DNA of 64,000 bases from Pseudomonas abietaniphila (lineage in GTDB: Bacteria > Pseudomonadota > Gammaproteobacteria > Pseudomonadales > Pseudomonadaceae). Every line of letters starts with the position of its first letter. The stretch's first letter is position 1. The notes below the pieces were generated by a model, which saw only the letters and a program-made list of their open reading frames with translations, was not told where the DNA came from and ran no database searches. Where the stretch lies: the NCBI RefSeq assembly GCF_900100795.1, contig NZ_FNCO01000012.1, positions 169,196 to 233,195 on the forward strand, read 5' to 3'. The translations under genes and the position numbers were made by a program. This document shows positions 23,709-32,812 of this stretch, piece by piece.

Positions 23709-25505
23709 GTGAGTGATTTGAGTCATATCCGCAATTTCTCCATCATCGCCCACATTGACCATGGCAAGTCGACGCTGGCTGACCGTTTCATTCAGATGTG
23801 CGGCGGCTTGTCCGAGCGCGAAATGGAAGCTCAGGTGCTTGATTCCATGGACCTGGAGCGTGAGCGCGGGATCACGATCAAGGCCCACAGCGTCACCCTT
23901 TATTACAAGGCGAAGGACGGCATCACCTACCAGCTGAACTTCATTGACACCCCGGGCCATGTCGACTTCACCTATGAAGTCAGTCGCTCGCTGGCCGCCT
24001 GCGAAGGCGCGCTGCTGGTGGTCGATGCGGGTCAGGGCGTGGAAGCGCAGTCCGTAGCCAACTGCTACACCGCCATCGAACAGGGCCTGGAAGTCATGCC
24101 GGTCCTGAACAAGATGGACCTGCCGCAGGCCGATCCGGACCGCGTCAAGGAAGAGATCGAGAAGATCATCGGCATCGATGCCACCGACGCCGTCGCCTGC
24201 AGCGCCAAGAGCGGTATGGGCGTGGACGAAGTGCTGGAGCGTCTGGTCAAGACCATTCCCGCGCCGACCGGCAACATCGAAGACCCGCTGCAAGCGTTGA
24301 TCATCGACTCCTGGTTCGACAACTACCTGGGTGTTGTTTCCCTCGTCCGCGTGCGTCACGGGCGCGTCAAGAAGGGCGACAAGATCCTCGTCAAGTCCAC
24401 CGGCAAGATTCACTTGGTCGACAGCGTCGGCGTGTTCAACCCCAAGCACACCGCTACCGTTGACCTGAAGGCTGGCGAAGTAGGCTTTATCATCGCGGGC
24501 ATCAAGGACATTCATGGTGCGCCGGTCGGTGACACCCTGACCCTGAGCACCACGCCTGACGTCGAAGTGCTGCCCGGCTTCAAACGCATTCAGCCGCAGG
24601 TCTACGCCGGTCTGTTCCCGGTCAGCTCCGACGACTTCGAAGATTTCCGCGAAGCGTTGCAGAAGCTCACCCTCAACGACTCGTCTCTGCAGTACACCCC
24701 GGAAAGCTCCGACGCACTGGGCTTCGGCTTCCGTTGCGGCTTCCTCGGCATGCTGCACATGGAGATCATCCAGGAGCGCCTGGAGCGCGAGTACGACCTG
24801 GACCTGATCACCACGGCGCCAACCGTAATCTTCGAGCTGTTGCTCAAGACCGGTGAAACCATTTACGTCGACAACCCGTCGAAGCTGCCGGACCTCTCCA
24901 GTATCGAGGACATGCGTGAGCCGATCGTGCGGGCGAACATCCTTGTGCCTCAGGAGCACCTGGGTAACGTCATTACGCTGTGCATCGAAAAACGCGGTAT
25001 TCAGCACGACATGCTGTTCCTCGGCACGCAGGTTCAAGTGACCTACGATCTGCCGATGAACGAGGTGGTTCTGGACTTCTTCGATCGCCTGAAGTCGACC
25101 AGCCGCGGTTATGCGTCGCTGGACTACCATTTTGATCGTTACCAGTCGGCGAACCTGGTCAAGCTGGATGTGCTGATCAACGGCGACAAGGTCGACGCAC
25201 TGGCGTTGATCGTGCACCGTGACAACGCGGCTTACAAAGGCCGTGCGTTGACTGAAAAGATGAAAGAACTGATTCCTCGTCAGATGTTCGACGTGGCAAT
25301 CCAGGCTGCCATCGGTGGCCAGATTATCGCGCGTACAACCGTCAAGGCGCTCAGAAAGAACGTACTGGCCAAATGTTACGGCGGCGACGTCAGCCGTAAG
25401 CGCAAACTGCTTGAAAAGCAGAAGGCCGGTAAGAAACGCATGAAGCAGGTCGGCAACGTGGAAATTCCACAAGAAGCCTTCCTTGCAGTGCTCAGGTTGG
25501 AATAG
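23709..25505 (+). CDS. lepA: elongation factor 4 (LepA)
   Basis: A 598-residue translational GTPase that associates with ribosomes under stress and during initiation. G motifs are AHIDHGKSTL (G1), DTPGHVDF (G3) and NKMDLPQ (G4). The LepA-specific C-terminal domain ends with KCYGGDVSRKRKLLEKQKAGKKRMKQVG. The start is GTG at 23709 (MSDLSHIRNFSIIAHIDHG). It is 8 bp upstream of lepB and probably co-transcribed with it. Confidence 0.98.
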   Translation: MSDLSHIRNFSIIAHIDHGKSTLADRFIQMCGGLSEREMEAQVLDSMDLERERGITIKAHSVTLYYKAKDGITYQLNFIDTPGHVDFTYEVSRSLAACEGALLVVDAGQGVEAQSVANCYTAIEQGLEVMPVLNKMDLPQADPDRVKEEIEKIIGIDATDAVACSAKSGMGVDEVLERLVKTIPAPTGNIEDPLQALIIDSWFDNYLGVVSLVRVRHGRVKKGDKILVKSTGKIHLVDSVGVFNPKHTATVDLKAGEVGFIIAGIKDIHGAPVGDTLTLSTTPDVEVLPGFKRIQPQVYAGLFPVSSDDFEDFREALQKLTLNDSSLQYTPESSDALGFGFRCGFLGMLHMEIIQERLEREYDLDLITTAPTVIFELLLKTGETIYVDNPSKLPDLSSIEDMREPIVRANILVPQEHLGNVITLCIEKRGIQHDMLFLGTQVQVTYDLPMNEVVLDFFDRLKSTSRGYASLDYHFDRYQSANLVKLDVLINGDKVDALALIVHRDNAAYKGRALTEKMKELIPRQMFDVAIQAAIGGQIIARTTVKALRKNVLAKCYGGDVSRKRKLLEKQKAGKKRMKQVGNVEIPQEAFLAVLRLE

Positions 25506-25514
25506 TCAGGCCCT

Positions 25515-26369
25515 ATGTCACTAAATTTCCCGCTGTTGTTGGTCATCGCCGTGTTTGTTTGCGGCCTGCTGGCCTTGTTCGATCTGATCATACTGGCGCC
25601 GCGTCGGCGGACTGCGATAGCGAATTATCAGGGCAGCGTGAGCCAGCCGGATGTCGCTGTCGTTGAACAGCTGAACAAGGAACCGTTGCTGGTTGAATAC
25701 GGCAAGTCGTTCTTTCCCGTGTTGTTCATCGTGCTGGTGTTGCGCTCGTTTCTCGTCGAGCCGTTCCAGATTCCTTCGGGCTCGATGAAACCGACGCTGG
25801 ATGTGGGCGATTTCATTCTGGTCAACAAGTTCTCCTACGGTATTCGTCTGCCGGTGATTGACATGAAAGTCATCCCGGTGAGCGATCCGGCGCGGGGCGA
25901 CGTGATGGTCTTTCGCTACCCGAGCGACCCGAGTGTCAACTACATCAAGCGTGTGGTAGGTCTGCCAGGGGACGTCATTCGCTACACCAATGACAAGCAA
26001 CTGTTCGTCAATGGACAGATGGTGGCCAAGCAGTTGATCGGTTCCGAGCCCGGTACGTTGGGCAGCGCCGAGTTGTACGAAGAGAAGCTGGGTGAAGTTC
26101 AGCATCAGATCCGTCTGGAAATGAGCCGCTACCGCGCGCCGCCGGATCACGAGTGGACGGTTCCGGCCGGTCATTACTTCATGATGGGTGATAACCGCGA
26201 CAACTCCAACGACAGCCGTTACTGGGATGACCCCAATATTCCCAAAGACGAGCTGGGCATGGTTCCCGACAAGAACATCGTCGGCAAGGCCTTCGCTGTG
26301 TGGATGAGCTGGCCTGAGCCTAAGCTCAGTCACTTCCCGAACTTCTCGCGAGTCGGGCTGATCAAGTAA
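25515..26369 (+). CDS. lepB: signal peptidase I
   Basis: A 284-residue inner-membrane peptidase that removes signal peptides from exported proteins. Two N-terminal membrane helices (about 5-25 and 63-83) precede the catalytic domain. The nucleophile is Ser in QIPSGSMKPTLDVGDFILVNKF (about 89), the general base is Lys in YIKRVVGLPGD (about 145), and box E is HYFMMGDNRDNSNDSRYW. All are intact. It sits in the conserved lepA-lepB-(DUF4845)-rnc-era-recO cluster. Confidence 0.98.
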   Translation: MSLNFPLLLVIAVFVCGLLALFDLIILAPRRRTAIANYQGSVSQPDVAVVEQLNKEPLLVEYGKSFFPVLFIVLVLRSFLVEPFQIPSGSMKPTLDVGDFILVNKFSYGIRLPVIDMKVIPVSDPARGDVMVFRYPSDPSVNYIKRVVGLPGDVIRYTNDKQLFVNGQMVAKQLIGSEPGTLGSAELYEEKLGEVQHQIRLEMSRYRAPPDHEWTVPAGHYFMMGDNRDNSNDSRYWDDPNIPKDELGMVPDKNIVGKAFAVWMSWPEPKLSHFPNFSRVGLIK

Positions 26370-26375
26370 TCGATG

Positions 26376-26398
26376 CGGCGCTGTCTGACACAGCGCCG
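26376..26398 (+). terminator. hairpin after lepB
   Basis: CGGCGCTGT and ACAGCGCCG form a perfect 9-bp stem with loop CTGAC just after the lepB stop. There is no T-run, so it is more likely a processing or stabilising element than a strong terminator. Confidence 0.4.
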
Positions 26399-26472
26399 TA
26401 TGTCATTTCGGCGGGCTATGCTGCAAGGCTGACCTTGCACGCAGCAGGGAAGGGCTATTCTTGAGGGCACAC

Positions 26473-26850
26473 ATGACATCTGCCGGTTCGCAAAAAGGCT
26501 TGTCGTTCATTGGGTGGCTGGTGTTGCTGGCTGTCCTTGCATTTGCCGCGAGTACCGCCGCCAAAGTGGTGCCGCATTACCTCGATTACATGTCGATGAA
26601 GAAAATCATCGAAGCCGCCGGGACGGACAATGCCGCAGAAATCAACACGACCAGGGATTTCTACGACTACGTTGCCAAAGGCATGCAGGTCAATAACATT
26701 CGGGATTTGGATTTGAACAAGGCGTTAAGTGTGACGACGGAGAACAACAGGTTCCTCGCCCATTTGAAATACGAGAATCGTGAGCCACTGATCCAGAACA
26801 TCGATCTGGTGGTCAAGTTCGACCACGAATTCAGCGTGGGTAAACCGTGA
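26473..26850 (+). CDS. DUF4845 membrane protein
   Basis: A 125-residue protein with one N-terminal membrane helix (GLSFIGWLVLLAVLAFAASTAAKVVPHYLDY) and a periplasmic remainder, matching the DUF4845 family always found between lepB and rnc in pseudomonads. The N-terminal segment resembles a pilin-like helix. The function is unknown. I chose the ATG at 26473 rather than TTG at 26461, because GAGGG precedes it. The stop overlaps the rnc GTG by 4 bp. Confidence 0.85.
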   Translation: MTSAGSQKGLSFIGWLVLLAVLAFAASTAAKVVPHYLDYMSMKKIIEAAGTDNAAEINTTRDFYDYVAKGMQVNNIRDLDLNKALSVTTENNRFLAHLKYENREPLIQNIDLVVKFDHEFSVGKP

Positions 26851-27536
26851 GCGTGTCATTGAGTCGCCTGGAGCGTCAGCTCGGCTACACCTTCAAGGAT
26901 CAGGAACTGATGGTCCTGGCCTTGACCCACCGTAGTTTTGCCGGCCGCAACAATGAGCGCCTGGAATTCCTCGGTGATGCCATCCTCAACTTTGTGGCAG
27001 GCGAGGCGCTGTTCGAGCGTTTCCCTCAGGCCCGTGAAGGTCAGCTGTCGCGTTTGCGCGCCCGGCTGGTGAAGGGTGAAACCCTCGCGCTGCTGGCCCG
27101 TGGTTTCGACCTGGGTGAGTACCTGCGACTGGGCTCCGGTGAGCTCAAGAGCGGGGGCTTTCGTCGTGAATCGATTCTGGCGGATGCGCTCGAAGCGCTG
27201 ATTGGCGCGATCTATCTGGATTCCGGCATGGAGATGGCGCGTGAGCGCGTTCTCGCCTGGCTGGCCAGCGAGTTCGAGACCCTGACGCTGGTCGACACCA
27301 ACAAGGACCCGAAAACCCGACTGCAGGAATTCCTTCAGTCCCGCGCCTGTGAATTGCCCCGCTACGAAGTGGTGGACATTCAGGGCGAACCGCATTGCCG
27401 AACGTTTTTCGTCGAATGCGAGATCACCTTATTGAACGAGAAAAGCCGGGGACAAGGTGTCAGCCGTCGCATCGCCGAACAGGTAGCCGCGGCCGCAGCC
27501 CTCATCGCCCTGGGTGTGGAGAACGGCAATGACTGA
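26847..27536 (+). CDS. rnc: ribonuclease III
   Basis: A 229-residue double-strand-specific endoribonuclease that processes rRNA precursors and many mRNAs. The signature NERLEFLGDAILNFVAGEALF carries the metal-binding acidic residues, and a second acidic site is in ADALEALIGAIYLD. The C-terminal dsRNA-binding domain (about 155-224) starts DPKTRLQEFLQSR. It starts at GTG 26847 and overlaps both neighbours, so translation is coupled through DUF4845-rnc-era. Confidence 0.98.
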   Translation: MSVSLSRLERQLGYTFKDQELMVLALTHRSFAGRNNERLEFLGDAILNFVAGEALFERFPQAREGQLSRLRARLVKGETLALLARGFDLGEYLRLGSGELKSGGFRRESILADALEALIGAIYLDSGMEMARERVLAWLASEFETLTLVDTNKDPKTRLQEFLQSRACELPRYEVVDIQGEPHCRTFFVECEITLLNEKSRGQGVSRRIAEQVAAAAALIALGVENGND

Positions 27537-28431
27537 TTCAACTGCAACACGCTGTGGCTATGTCGCCATCGTCGGCCGGCCAAACGTGGGCAAGTCGACG
27601 CTGTTGAACCACATTCTCGGCCAGAAACTCGCGATCACGTCGCGCAAGCCGCAAACCACCCGTCACAACATGCTGGGCATCAAGACCGAAGGCGCCGTTC
27701 AGGCGATCTACGTCGACACTCCCGGCATGCACAAGGGCAGTGACAAGGCGCTCAACCGCTACATGAACAAGACTGCCTCGGCGGCGTTGAAAGACGTCGA
27801 CGTGGTGATCTTCGTGGTGGATCGCACCAAGTGGACCGACGAAGACCAGATGGTGCTGGAGCGTGTGCAGTACGTGACCGGCCCGCTGATCGTCGCACTG
27901 AACAAGACTGACCGCATCGAGGACAAGGCCGACCTGATGCCGCATTTGTCCTGGTTGCAGGAACAACTGCCAAACGCGCAGATCATTCCGATTTCGGCGC
28001 AGCAGGGTCATAACCTGGAAGCGCTGGAGAAGGTGATTGCCGAGCATCTGCCCGAGAACGATCACTTCTTCCCGGAAGACCAGATCACCGACCGCAGCAG
28101 CCGTTTCCTCGCCGCTGAACTGGTTCGCGAAAAGATCATGCGCCAGCTGGGTGCCGAGCTTCCGTACCAGATCACCGTCGAAATCGAAGAGTTCAAGCAG
28201 CAGGGCAAGACCCTGCACATTCATGCGTTGATTCTCGTCGAGCGTGACGGCCAGAAAAAAATCATCATTGGCGACAAGGGCGAGCGCATCAAGCGCATCG
28301 GTTCCGATGCGCGCCGCGACATGGAAGTGCTGTTCGATTCCAAGGTCATGCTCAACCTGTGGGTGAAGGTCAAGGGCGGCTGGTCCGATGATGAACGTGC
28401 CTTGCGTTCTCTGGGTTACGGCGACCTCTAA
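27529..28431 (+). CDS. era: GTPase Era
   Basis: A 300-residue GTPase that binds the 3' end of 16S rRNA and helps 30S maturation. G1 GRPNVGKSTLLN, G3 DTPGMH and G4 NKTDRI are present. The C-terminal KH domain includes IIGDKGERIKRIGSDARRDMEVLF. I chose the ATG at 27529 (MTDSTATRCGYVAIVG), which overlaps the rnc stop by 8 bp. A GTG five codons earlier is possible but unlikely. A REP pair separates it from recO. Confidence 0.98.
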   Translation: MTDSTATRCGYVAIVGRPNVGKSTLLNHILGQKLAITSRKPQTTRHNMLGIKTEGAVQAIYVDTPGMHKGSDKALNRYMNKTASAALKDVDVVIFVVDRTKWTDEDQMVLERVQYVTGPLIVALNKTDRIEDKADLMPHLSWLQEQLPNAQIIPISAQQGHNLEALEKVIAEHLPENDHFFPEDQITDRSSRFLAAELVREKIMRQLGAELPYQITVEIEEFKQQGKTLHIHALILVERDGQKKIIIGDKGERIKRIGSDARRDMEVLFDSKVMLNLWVKVKGGWSDDERALRSLGYGDL

Positions 28432-28449
28432 GACTGGCTGTAAACCGAT

Positions 28450-28548
28450 TCACTGTGGGAGCGAGCGTGCTCGCGAATGAGATGTAGCATTCAGCATTGA
28501 TGTTGACTGATACACCGCTTTCGCGAGCACGCTCGCTCCCACAGTGGT
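28450..28548. repeat. REPIN (inverted pair of REP elements)
   Basis: CACTGTGGGAGCGAGCGTGC at the left and its near-perfect inverse GCACGCTCGCTCCCACAGTG at the right flank a 50-bp spacer. The pair could fold as one large hairpin in the era-recO transcript. Confidence 0.88.
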
Positions 28549-28590
28549 TTTAGATTGCCTGTCAGACCGCGTTCTTTCATTGAGATAGCA

Positions 28591-29280
28591 ATGTCGCAAA
28601 CCCTTCCCGCCAGCCAACTCGCCTATGTGTTGCACAGTCGGCCCTATCGCGAGAACAGCGCGTTGGTTGATTTCCTCACCCCTCAGGGCCGGCTGCGTGC
28701 CGTGCTGCGCAGTGCGCGGGGCAAGGCCGGGTCGCTGGCGCGGCCGTTCGTGCCGCTGGATGTGGAATTTCGGGGGCGGGGAGAGCTGAAAAACGTCGGG
28801 CGCATGGAAGGCTCGGGCATTGCCGCCTGGCTGGAAGGCGAGGCGTTGTTCAGCGGCCTGTACCTCAACGAATTGTTGATTCGCCTGCTGCCGGCCGAAG
28901 ATCCTCATCCGGGCGTGTTCGATCACTATGCGGCCACGCTGGTGGCGCTGGCCGAAGGACGCGCGCTGGAGCCGTTGTTGCGTTCGTTCGAGTGGCGTCT
29001 GCTGGACGACCTGGGTTACGGTTTTGCCCTGGATGCGGACATCAATGGCGATCCGTTGGCCAGCGATGGCATGTATCGCCTGCAGGTGGACGCCGGGCTT
29101 GAGCGGGTGTATCTGTTTCAGCCCGGATTGTTTCAGGGCGTCGAGTTGCTGGCGATGTCCGAAGCGGACTGGAGTGCGCCGGGCGCACTGTCTGCGGCCA
29201 AGCGTCTGATGCGTCAGGCGTTGGCGGTGCACCTGGGCGGTCGCCCTCTGGTGAGCCGTGAATTGTTTCGTAAGCCCTAG
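28591..29280 (+). CDS. recO: DNA repair protein RecO
   Basis: A 229-residue RecO. With RecR it loads RecA onto SSB-coated single-stranded DNA in the RecF pathway. The N-terminal OB fold begins PASQLAYVLHSRPYRENSALVDFLTPQGRLRAVLR, and the helical domain contains SGLYLNELLIRLLPAEDPHPGVF. The zinc-finger Cys residues of some RecO proteins are absent, as in other gammaproteobacteria. I chose the ATG at 28591. It is followed by pdxJ after 45 bp. Confidence 0.95.
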   Translation: MSQTLPASQLAYVLHSRPYRENSALVDFLTPQGRLRAVLRSARGKAGSLARPFVPLDVEFRGRGELKNVGRMEGSGIAAWLEGEALFSGLYLNELLIRLLPAEDPHPGVFDHYAATLVALAEGRALEPLLRSFEWRLLDDLGYGFALDADINGDPLASDGMYRLQVDAGLERVYLFQPGLFQGVELLAMSEADWSAPGALSAAKRLMRQALAVHLGGRPLVSRELFRKP

Positions 29281-29325
29281 TCAGGCCGTCGTGTGCCTGA
29301 CCGATCAAGTTTTCAGGAGAACACA

Positions 29326-30072
29326 GTGACCCACAGCACCCGCATTCTGCTCGGCGTGAACATCGACCACGTGGCGACGCTGCGACAGGCCCGTGGCACC
29401 CGTTACCCCGACCCGGTGAAGGCTGCGCTTGACGCCGAAGAGGCGGGCGCCGATGGCATCACCGTGCACCTGCGCGAAGACCGCCGCCACATTCAGGAGC
29501 GCGATGTGCTGCTGCTCAAGGATGTGCTGCAGACGCGTATGAACTTCGAGATGGGCGTGACCGAAGAGATGATGGCGTTTGCCGAGCGTATTCGTCCGGC
29601 GCATATCTGCCTGGTTCCGGAAACCCGGCAGGAACTGACCACTGAGGGCGGCCTTGATGTCGCGGGTCAGGAAGCGCGTATCAAGGCCGCGGTAGAACGC
29701 CTGTCCGCGATGGGCAGCGAGGTGTCGCTGTTCATCGACGCGGACGAGCGTCAGATCGAGGCCTCGGCGCGCGTTGGAGCGCCAGCCATTGAATTGCACA
29801 CCGGCCGTTACGCCGATGCCGAAACACCGACCGCAGTCGCCGAAGAACTGAAGCGAGTGGCCGACGGTGTGGCGTTCGGTCTGGCGCAGGGCTTGATCGT
29901 CAATGCAGGCCACGGTCTGCATTACCACAACGTCGAGGCTGTAGCTGCGATCAAGGGTATTAACGAGCTGAACATCGGCCACGCGCTCGTGGCCCACGCG
30001 TTGTTCGTGGGCTTCAAATCAGCGGTGTCGGAGATGAAGGCGCTGATTCTGGCGGCAGCTGCGAAGGCCTGA
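29326..30072 (+). CDS. pdxJ: pyridoxine 5'-phosphate synthase
   Basis: A 248-residue TIM-barrel enzyme that condenses 1-deoxyxylulose 5-phosphate with 3-amino-2-oxopropyl phosphate to give pyridoxine 5'-phosphate, the last ring-forming step of vitamin B6 synthesis. Conserved blocks are GVNIDHVATLRQARGTRYPDPVKAA (catalytic His), ITVHLREDRRHIQ and NAGHGLHYHNV. The start is GTG at 29326 behind AGGAGA; an upstream in-frame ATG has no such site. It is co-directional with recO. Confidence 0.97.
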   Translation: MTHSTRILLGVNIDHVATLRQARGTRYPDPVKAALDAEEAGADGITVHLREDRRHIQERDVLLLKDVLQTRMNFEMGVTEEMMAFAERIRPAHICLVPETRQELTTEGGLDVAGQEARIKAAVERLSAMGSEVSLFIDADERQIEASARVGAPAIELHTGRYADAETPTAVAEELKRVADGVAFGLAQGLIVNAGHGLHYHNVEAVAAIKGINELNIGHALVAHALFVGFKSAVSEMKALILAAAAKA

Positions 30073-30125
30073 TAACAGCACTCGCGAAGGTCAGCTATCT
30101 AAATACTGGCTGACGCACCGCGATA

Positions 30126-30222
30126 CCTTGTAGAAGCGCGCTTGCCCGCGATGGCGGTGTGTCAGGAAAATTTTCATCCACTGACAGAATGCATTCGCGG
30201 GCAAGCGCGCTCCTACGGTTGA
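30126..30222. repeat. REP inverted pair
   Basis: GTAGAAGCGCGCTTGCCCGCG and its inverse CGCGGGCAAGCGCGCTCCTAC flank about 55 bp after pdxJ, a REPIN of a different sequence class from the one after era. Confidence 0.82.
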
Positions 30223-30242
30223 TCTGTGTGTAGCGAGTAAAG

Positions 30243-30349
30243 TGATCCTTCCCACGCTCCGCGTTGGAATGCAGCTTAGGACGCTCTGCGTCCCCGGCGT
30301 GACGCGGAGTCCATCGAGGCATTCCCACGCGGAGCGCGGGAACGATCAT
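30243..30349. repeat. intergenic inverted-repeat element, second copy
   Basis: It has the same design as the element at 7229-7332: GATCCTTCCCACGCTCCGCG at the left, internal GGACGCTCTGCGTCC, and GCGGAGCGCGGGAACGATC at the right. With the REP pair just before it, it fills the 285-bp gap between pdxJ and cmoB. Confidence 0.85.
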
Positions 30350-30357
30350 GTGCAGCT

Positions 30358-31317
30358 TCAGGCTTTGCGACCGACAATCACCGCACGCCGTGGCGCAGGC
30401 AGGCCTTCCACCGTCTTGCTGTGGTCATTCGGATCGAGGAAGTCGCTCAGCGACTGGTAACGCATCCACTCGGTGCCCCGCTGTTCCTCAACGGTCGTGG
30501 TGCTCACGTCCACGCAGCGCACATCCACGAAACCGGCACGGCGCAGCCACAGTTCCAGTGCAGGCACCGACGGCAGGAACCACACGTTGCGCATCTGCGA
30601 ATAGCGGTCCTCCGGCACCAGCACTTGATGCACATCGCCGTCGACCACCATGGTTTCCAGGACCAGTTCGCCGCCTTTGACCAGGCAATCTTTCAGCGCC
30701 AGCAAGTGATCGATGGGTGATTTGCGGTGGTACAGCACGCCCATGGAAAACACGGTGTCAAACCCTTCCAGCCGAGCAGGCAAGTCTTCCAGCGTGAAGG
30801 GCAGGTGCCACGCGGGTAAATCCGGCAAGTAGCGTTGCATGGCCTGGAACTGGCAGAAAAACAGCCAGTTCGGGTCGACGCCGATCACGCTGTCAGCGCC
30901 GGCGCCGAGCATGCGCCATTGGTAATAGCCGTTGCCGCACCCCACATCCAGAACGCGTTTGCCGACCAGGTCCAGGTGCGGTGAAACCCGCGTCCATTTC
31001 CAGTCCGACCGCCATTCGGTGTCGACGTGCACGCCAAACACATCGAACGGCCCTTTGCGCCAAGGCGACAGTCCCATCAGCGCGGCACGGGTTTGTTCGC
31101 GGGTGGCATCGTCGCAGTCGGCATCGAGGATGAAATCATCCTTGAGTTCGACGCGGGTTGGCAGCAACGCTGGCAGCGCATTCAATGCACCTTGCCAACG
31201 CTCCAGGTCACCGTGACCTTTTTCCATCTTCGCGTCGAGTTGCGCCTGCAGGCCTTGGGCCCAGGCATACAGCGGTGTGCCCGCCAGACGGCGGACCAGT
31301 GGGGCTAAATCAATCAT
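30358..31317 (-). CDS. cmoB: tRNA U34 carboxymethyltransferase CmoB
   Basis: A 319-residue enzyme that transfers a carboxymethyl group from carboxy-S-adenosylmethionine to 5-hydroxyuridine at position 34 of certain tRNAs, giving cmo5U. The Rossmann motif VLDVGCGNGYYQWRMLGAGA is present, with GPFDVFGVHVDTEWRSDWKW and FSMGVLYHRKSPIDHL typical of CmoB. The start overlaps the end of cmoA by 4 bp, so both enzymes of the pathway are made from one mRNA. Confidence 0.97.
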   Translation of the reverse strand: MIDLAPLVRRLAGTPLYAWAQGLQAQLDAKMEKGHGDLERWQGALNALPALLPTRVELKDDFILDADCDDATREQTRAALMGLSPWRKGPFDVFGVHVDTEWRSDWKWTRVSPHLDLVGKRVLDVGCGNGYYQWRMLGAGADSVIGVDPNWLFFCQFQAMQRYLPDLPAWHLPFTLEDLPARLEGFDTVFSMGVLYHRKSPIDHLLALKDCLVKGGELVLETMVVDGDVHQVLVPEDRYSQMRNVWFLPSVPALELWLRRAGFVDVRCVDVSTTTVEEQRGTEWMRYQSLSDFLDPNDHSKTVEGLPAPRRAVIVGRKA

Positions 31318-32057
31318 GGCAGGGCAATCAGAGAGGCGAAATTAAGGCACTGGAACCACGGCACGACTTTGGAAAAGCCCGCCGAGAGCAGGCGTTCGCG
31401 GTGCTGTTCAAGGCTGTCGGGTTTCATCACGTTTTCGATGGCACTGCGTTTCTGGGCGATTTCCAGTTCGCTGTAGCCATTGGCGCGTTTGAAGGCGACG
31501 TGCAGGTCGGTGAGCAGGGCGTGCTCCTCGGTGTCGTCGAAACGCAGTTTCTCGGACAGGATCAACGCGCCGCCCGGCAACAGAGAGTGGCGAATACGCC
31601 CGAGCAATGCCAGGCGCTGATCGGGTGCAATGAATTGCAGCGTGAAGTTCAGTGCGACGACCGAGGCGGGCTGGAACTCAAGGGCGAGAATGTCGCCTTC
31701 GATGACGTCTACCGGCAGTAATTCCTGGAACATCGAGTCCTGCGCGTTCAGGTACTCGCGGCAGCGCTCGACCATCGCGGCCGAGTTGTCGATGGCGATC
31801 ACCCGACAATCTTCAGTGCGCACATGGCGACGCAAGGCTTGGGTCACCGCGCCCAGAGAACTGCCAAGGTCGTACAGCACGCTGTGGGGCTGCGCAAACT
31901 GCGCCGCGAGCACGCCGAGGTTTTCGACAATGGTCGGATAACCCGGCACCGAGCGCTTGATCATGTCCGGGAACACACGCACCACGTCCTCGTTGAAGGC
32001 GAAGTCAGGCACTTGGGCCAGCGGCTGGGCGAAAATGCGGTCGGGTTCTTGGCTCAC
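31314..32057 (-). CDS. cmoA: carboxy-S-adenosyl-L-methionine synthase CmoA
   Basis: A 247-residue methyltransferase-fold enzyme that makes carboxy-SAM from SAM and prephenate, the donor used by CmoB. It shows DRIFAQPLAQVPDFAFNEDVVRVFPDMIKRSVPGYP, the SAM loop VLYDLGSSLGAVT and LNFTLQFIAPDQRLALLGRI. It precedes cmoB with a 4-bp overlap. The inhibitor gene upstream ends about 90 bp before it. Confidence 0.97.
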   Translation of the reverse strand: MSQEPDRIFAQPLAQVPDFAFNEDVVRVFPDMIKRSVPGYPTIVENLGVLAAQFAQPHSVLYDLGSSLGAVTQALRRHVRTEDCRVIAIDNSAAMVERCREYLNAQDSMFQELLPVDVIEGDILALEFQPASVVALNFTLQFIAPDQRLALLGRIRHSLLPGGALILSEKLRFDDTEEHALLTDLHVAFKRANGYSELEIAQKRSAIENVMKPDSLEQHRERLLSAGFSKVVPWFQCLNFASLIALP

Positions 32058-32147
32058 GGCGGTTCCGGGGATGAGGCGAAAAGTGCGGCATTTTAGCCAA
32101 TTGTGGCGTCAGGCCGAAACCTCATCTCATCGTTCGGGCGATTGGCC

Positions 32148-32540
32148 TCAATTCACTGTGATCGCACAGTCAAACGTGCGCTCGGGGCGGACTTCCGGCG
32201 CCCACGGTTGTTGATAGACCATCATCAGATGACCCGTGCCGGCGTTGGCGGCCTTGTAGCGCCAGACCGACTGGCCTTCGGTGCCGACCATGCCCACGTC
32301 TTCCGGGGTGTTGAACACTTCCGGGCCCATGGCATTGAGGATCGACGGCGCGGGGTTCTGCATCAGCCAGCGGTGCCCGGTGGTGGGGTTGCTGGGGAGC
32401 ATCAGCATCAGGGTCTGGCCGGTCTTGAGGGTGATCGGACAGTCTTTCTGATCGTCGAGGGACACGATCTGTTTCGGTTGCTGGGCGCAGGCGGCCAACA
32501 GGGCAAGGCTCAGCGGAACGAGCAGGCGGGCAGGGGTCAT
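32148..32540 (-). CDS. chagasin-type cysteine protease inhibitor lipoprotein (inhibitor family I42)
   Basis: A 130-residue protein with a lipoprotein signal (MTPARLLVPLSLALLAACAQ, lipobox LAAC) and an inhibitor I42 domain. The three loops that block papain-like proteases are visible: NPTTGHRW (about 53-60), GTEGQSVWRYKA (about 87-98) and the QQPWAP loop (about 109-114). It corresponds to the Icp gene that lies next to the asrA-type Lon in P. aeruginosa. I chose the ATG at 32540; upstream codons run into a repeat. Its natural target is unknown. Confidence 0.88.
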   Translation of the reverse strand: MTPARLLVPLSLALLAACAQQPKQIVSLDDQKDCPITLKTGQTLMLMLPSNPTTGHRWLMQNPAPSILNAMGPEVFNTPEDVGMVGTEGQSVWRYKAANAGTGHLMMVYQQPWAPEVRPERTFDCAITVN

Positions 32541-32611
32541 GGAGGCTCCGGTCGTGGGCAACGTGAGGGGAGCATAACCGAAGAGAATGGGTTTTTGAGC
32601 GATCTGGATTT

Positions 32612-32782
32612 TGATTCTGCCCGGAGGGCGTGGGAGCGTGGCTTGTCCCGCGATCGGCGACGCAGTCGTCGTAAATCCTGACACTGCAGTGGGTTCAGGC
32701 ACACCGCAGTGTCAGGTTTGCTGCTGCTGCGCAGCAGATCGCGGGACAAGCCGCGCTCCTACGCCTTTCGGCAGAGGCAGCC
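32612..32782. repeat. REPIN between the second Lon gene and the inhibitor gene
   Basis: GGGAGCGTGGCTTGTCCCGC (32632 on) is matched in inverse by GCGGGACAAGCCGCGCTCC at 32741-32759. An inner pair CTGACACTGCAGTG / CACACCGCAGTGTCAG can extend the hairpin. GCAGCCCGAGGGCTGC at 32777-32792 forms a further small hairpin at the end of the Lon transcript. Confidence 0.8.
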
Positions 32783-32812
32783 CGAGGGCTGCATCAGTCT
32801 TCGGCATGGGCT

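Noticed and set aside
22072..25472. Long minus-strand open frames opposite mucD and lepA (197 and 609 codons)
   Set aside because: Codon bias of the GC-rich sense genes opens the opposite frames. The sense genes have complete families while the antisense products match nothing.
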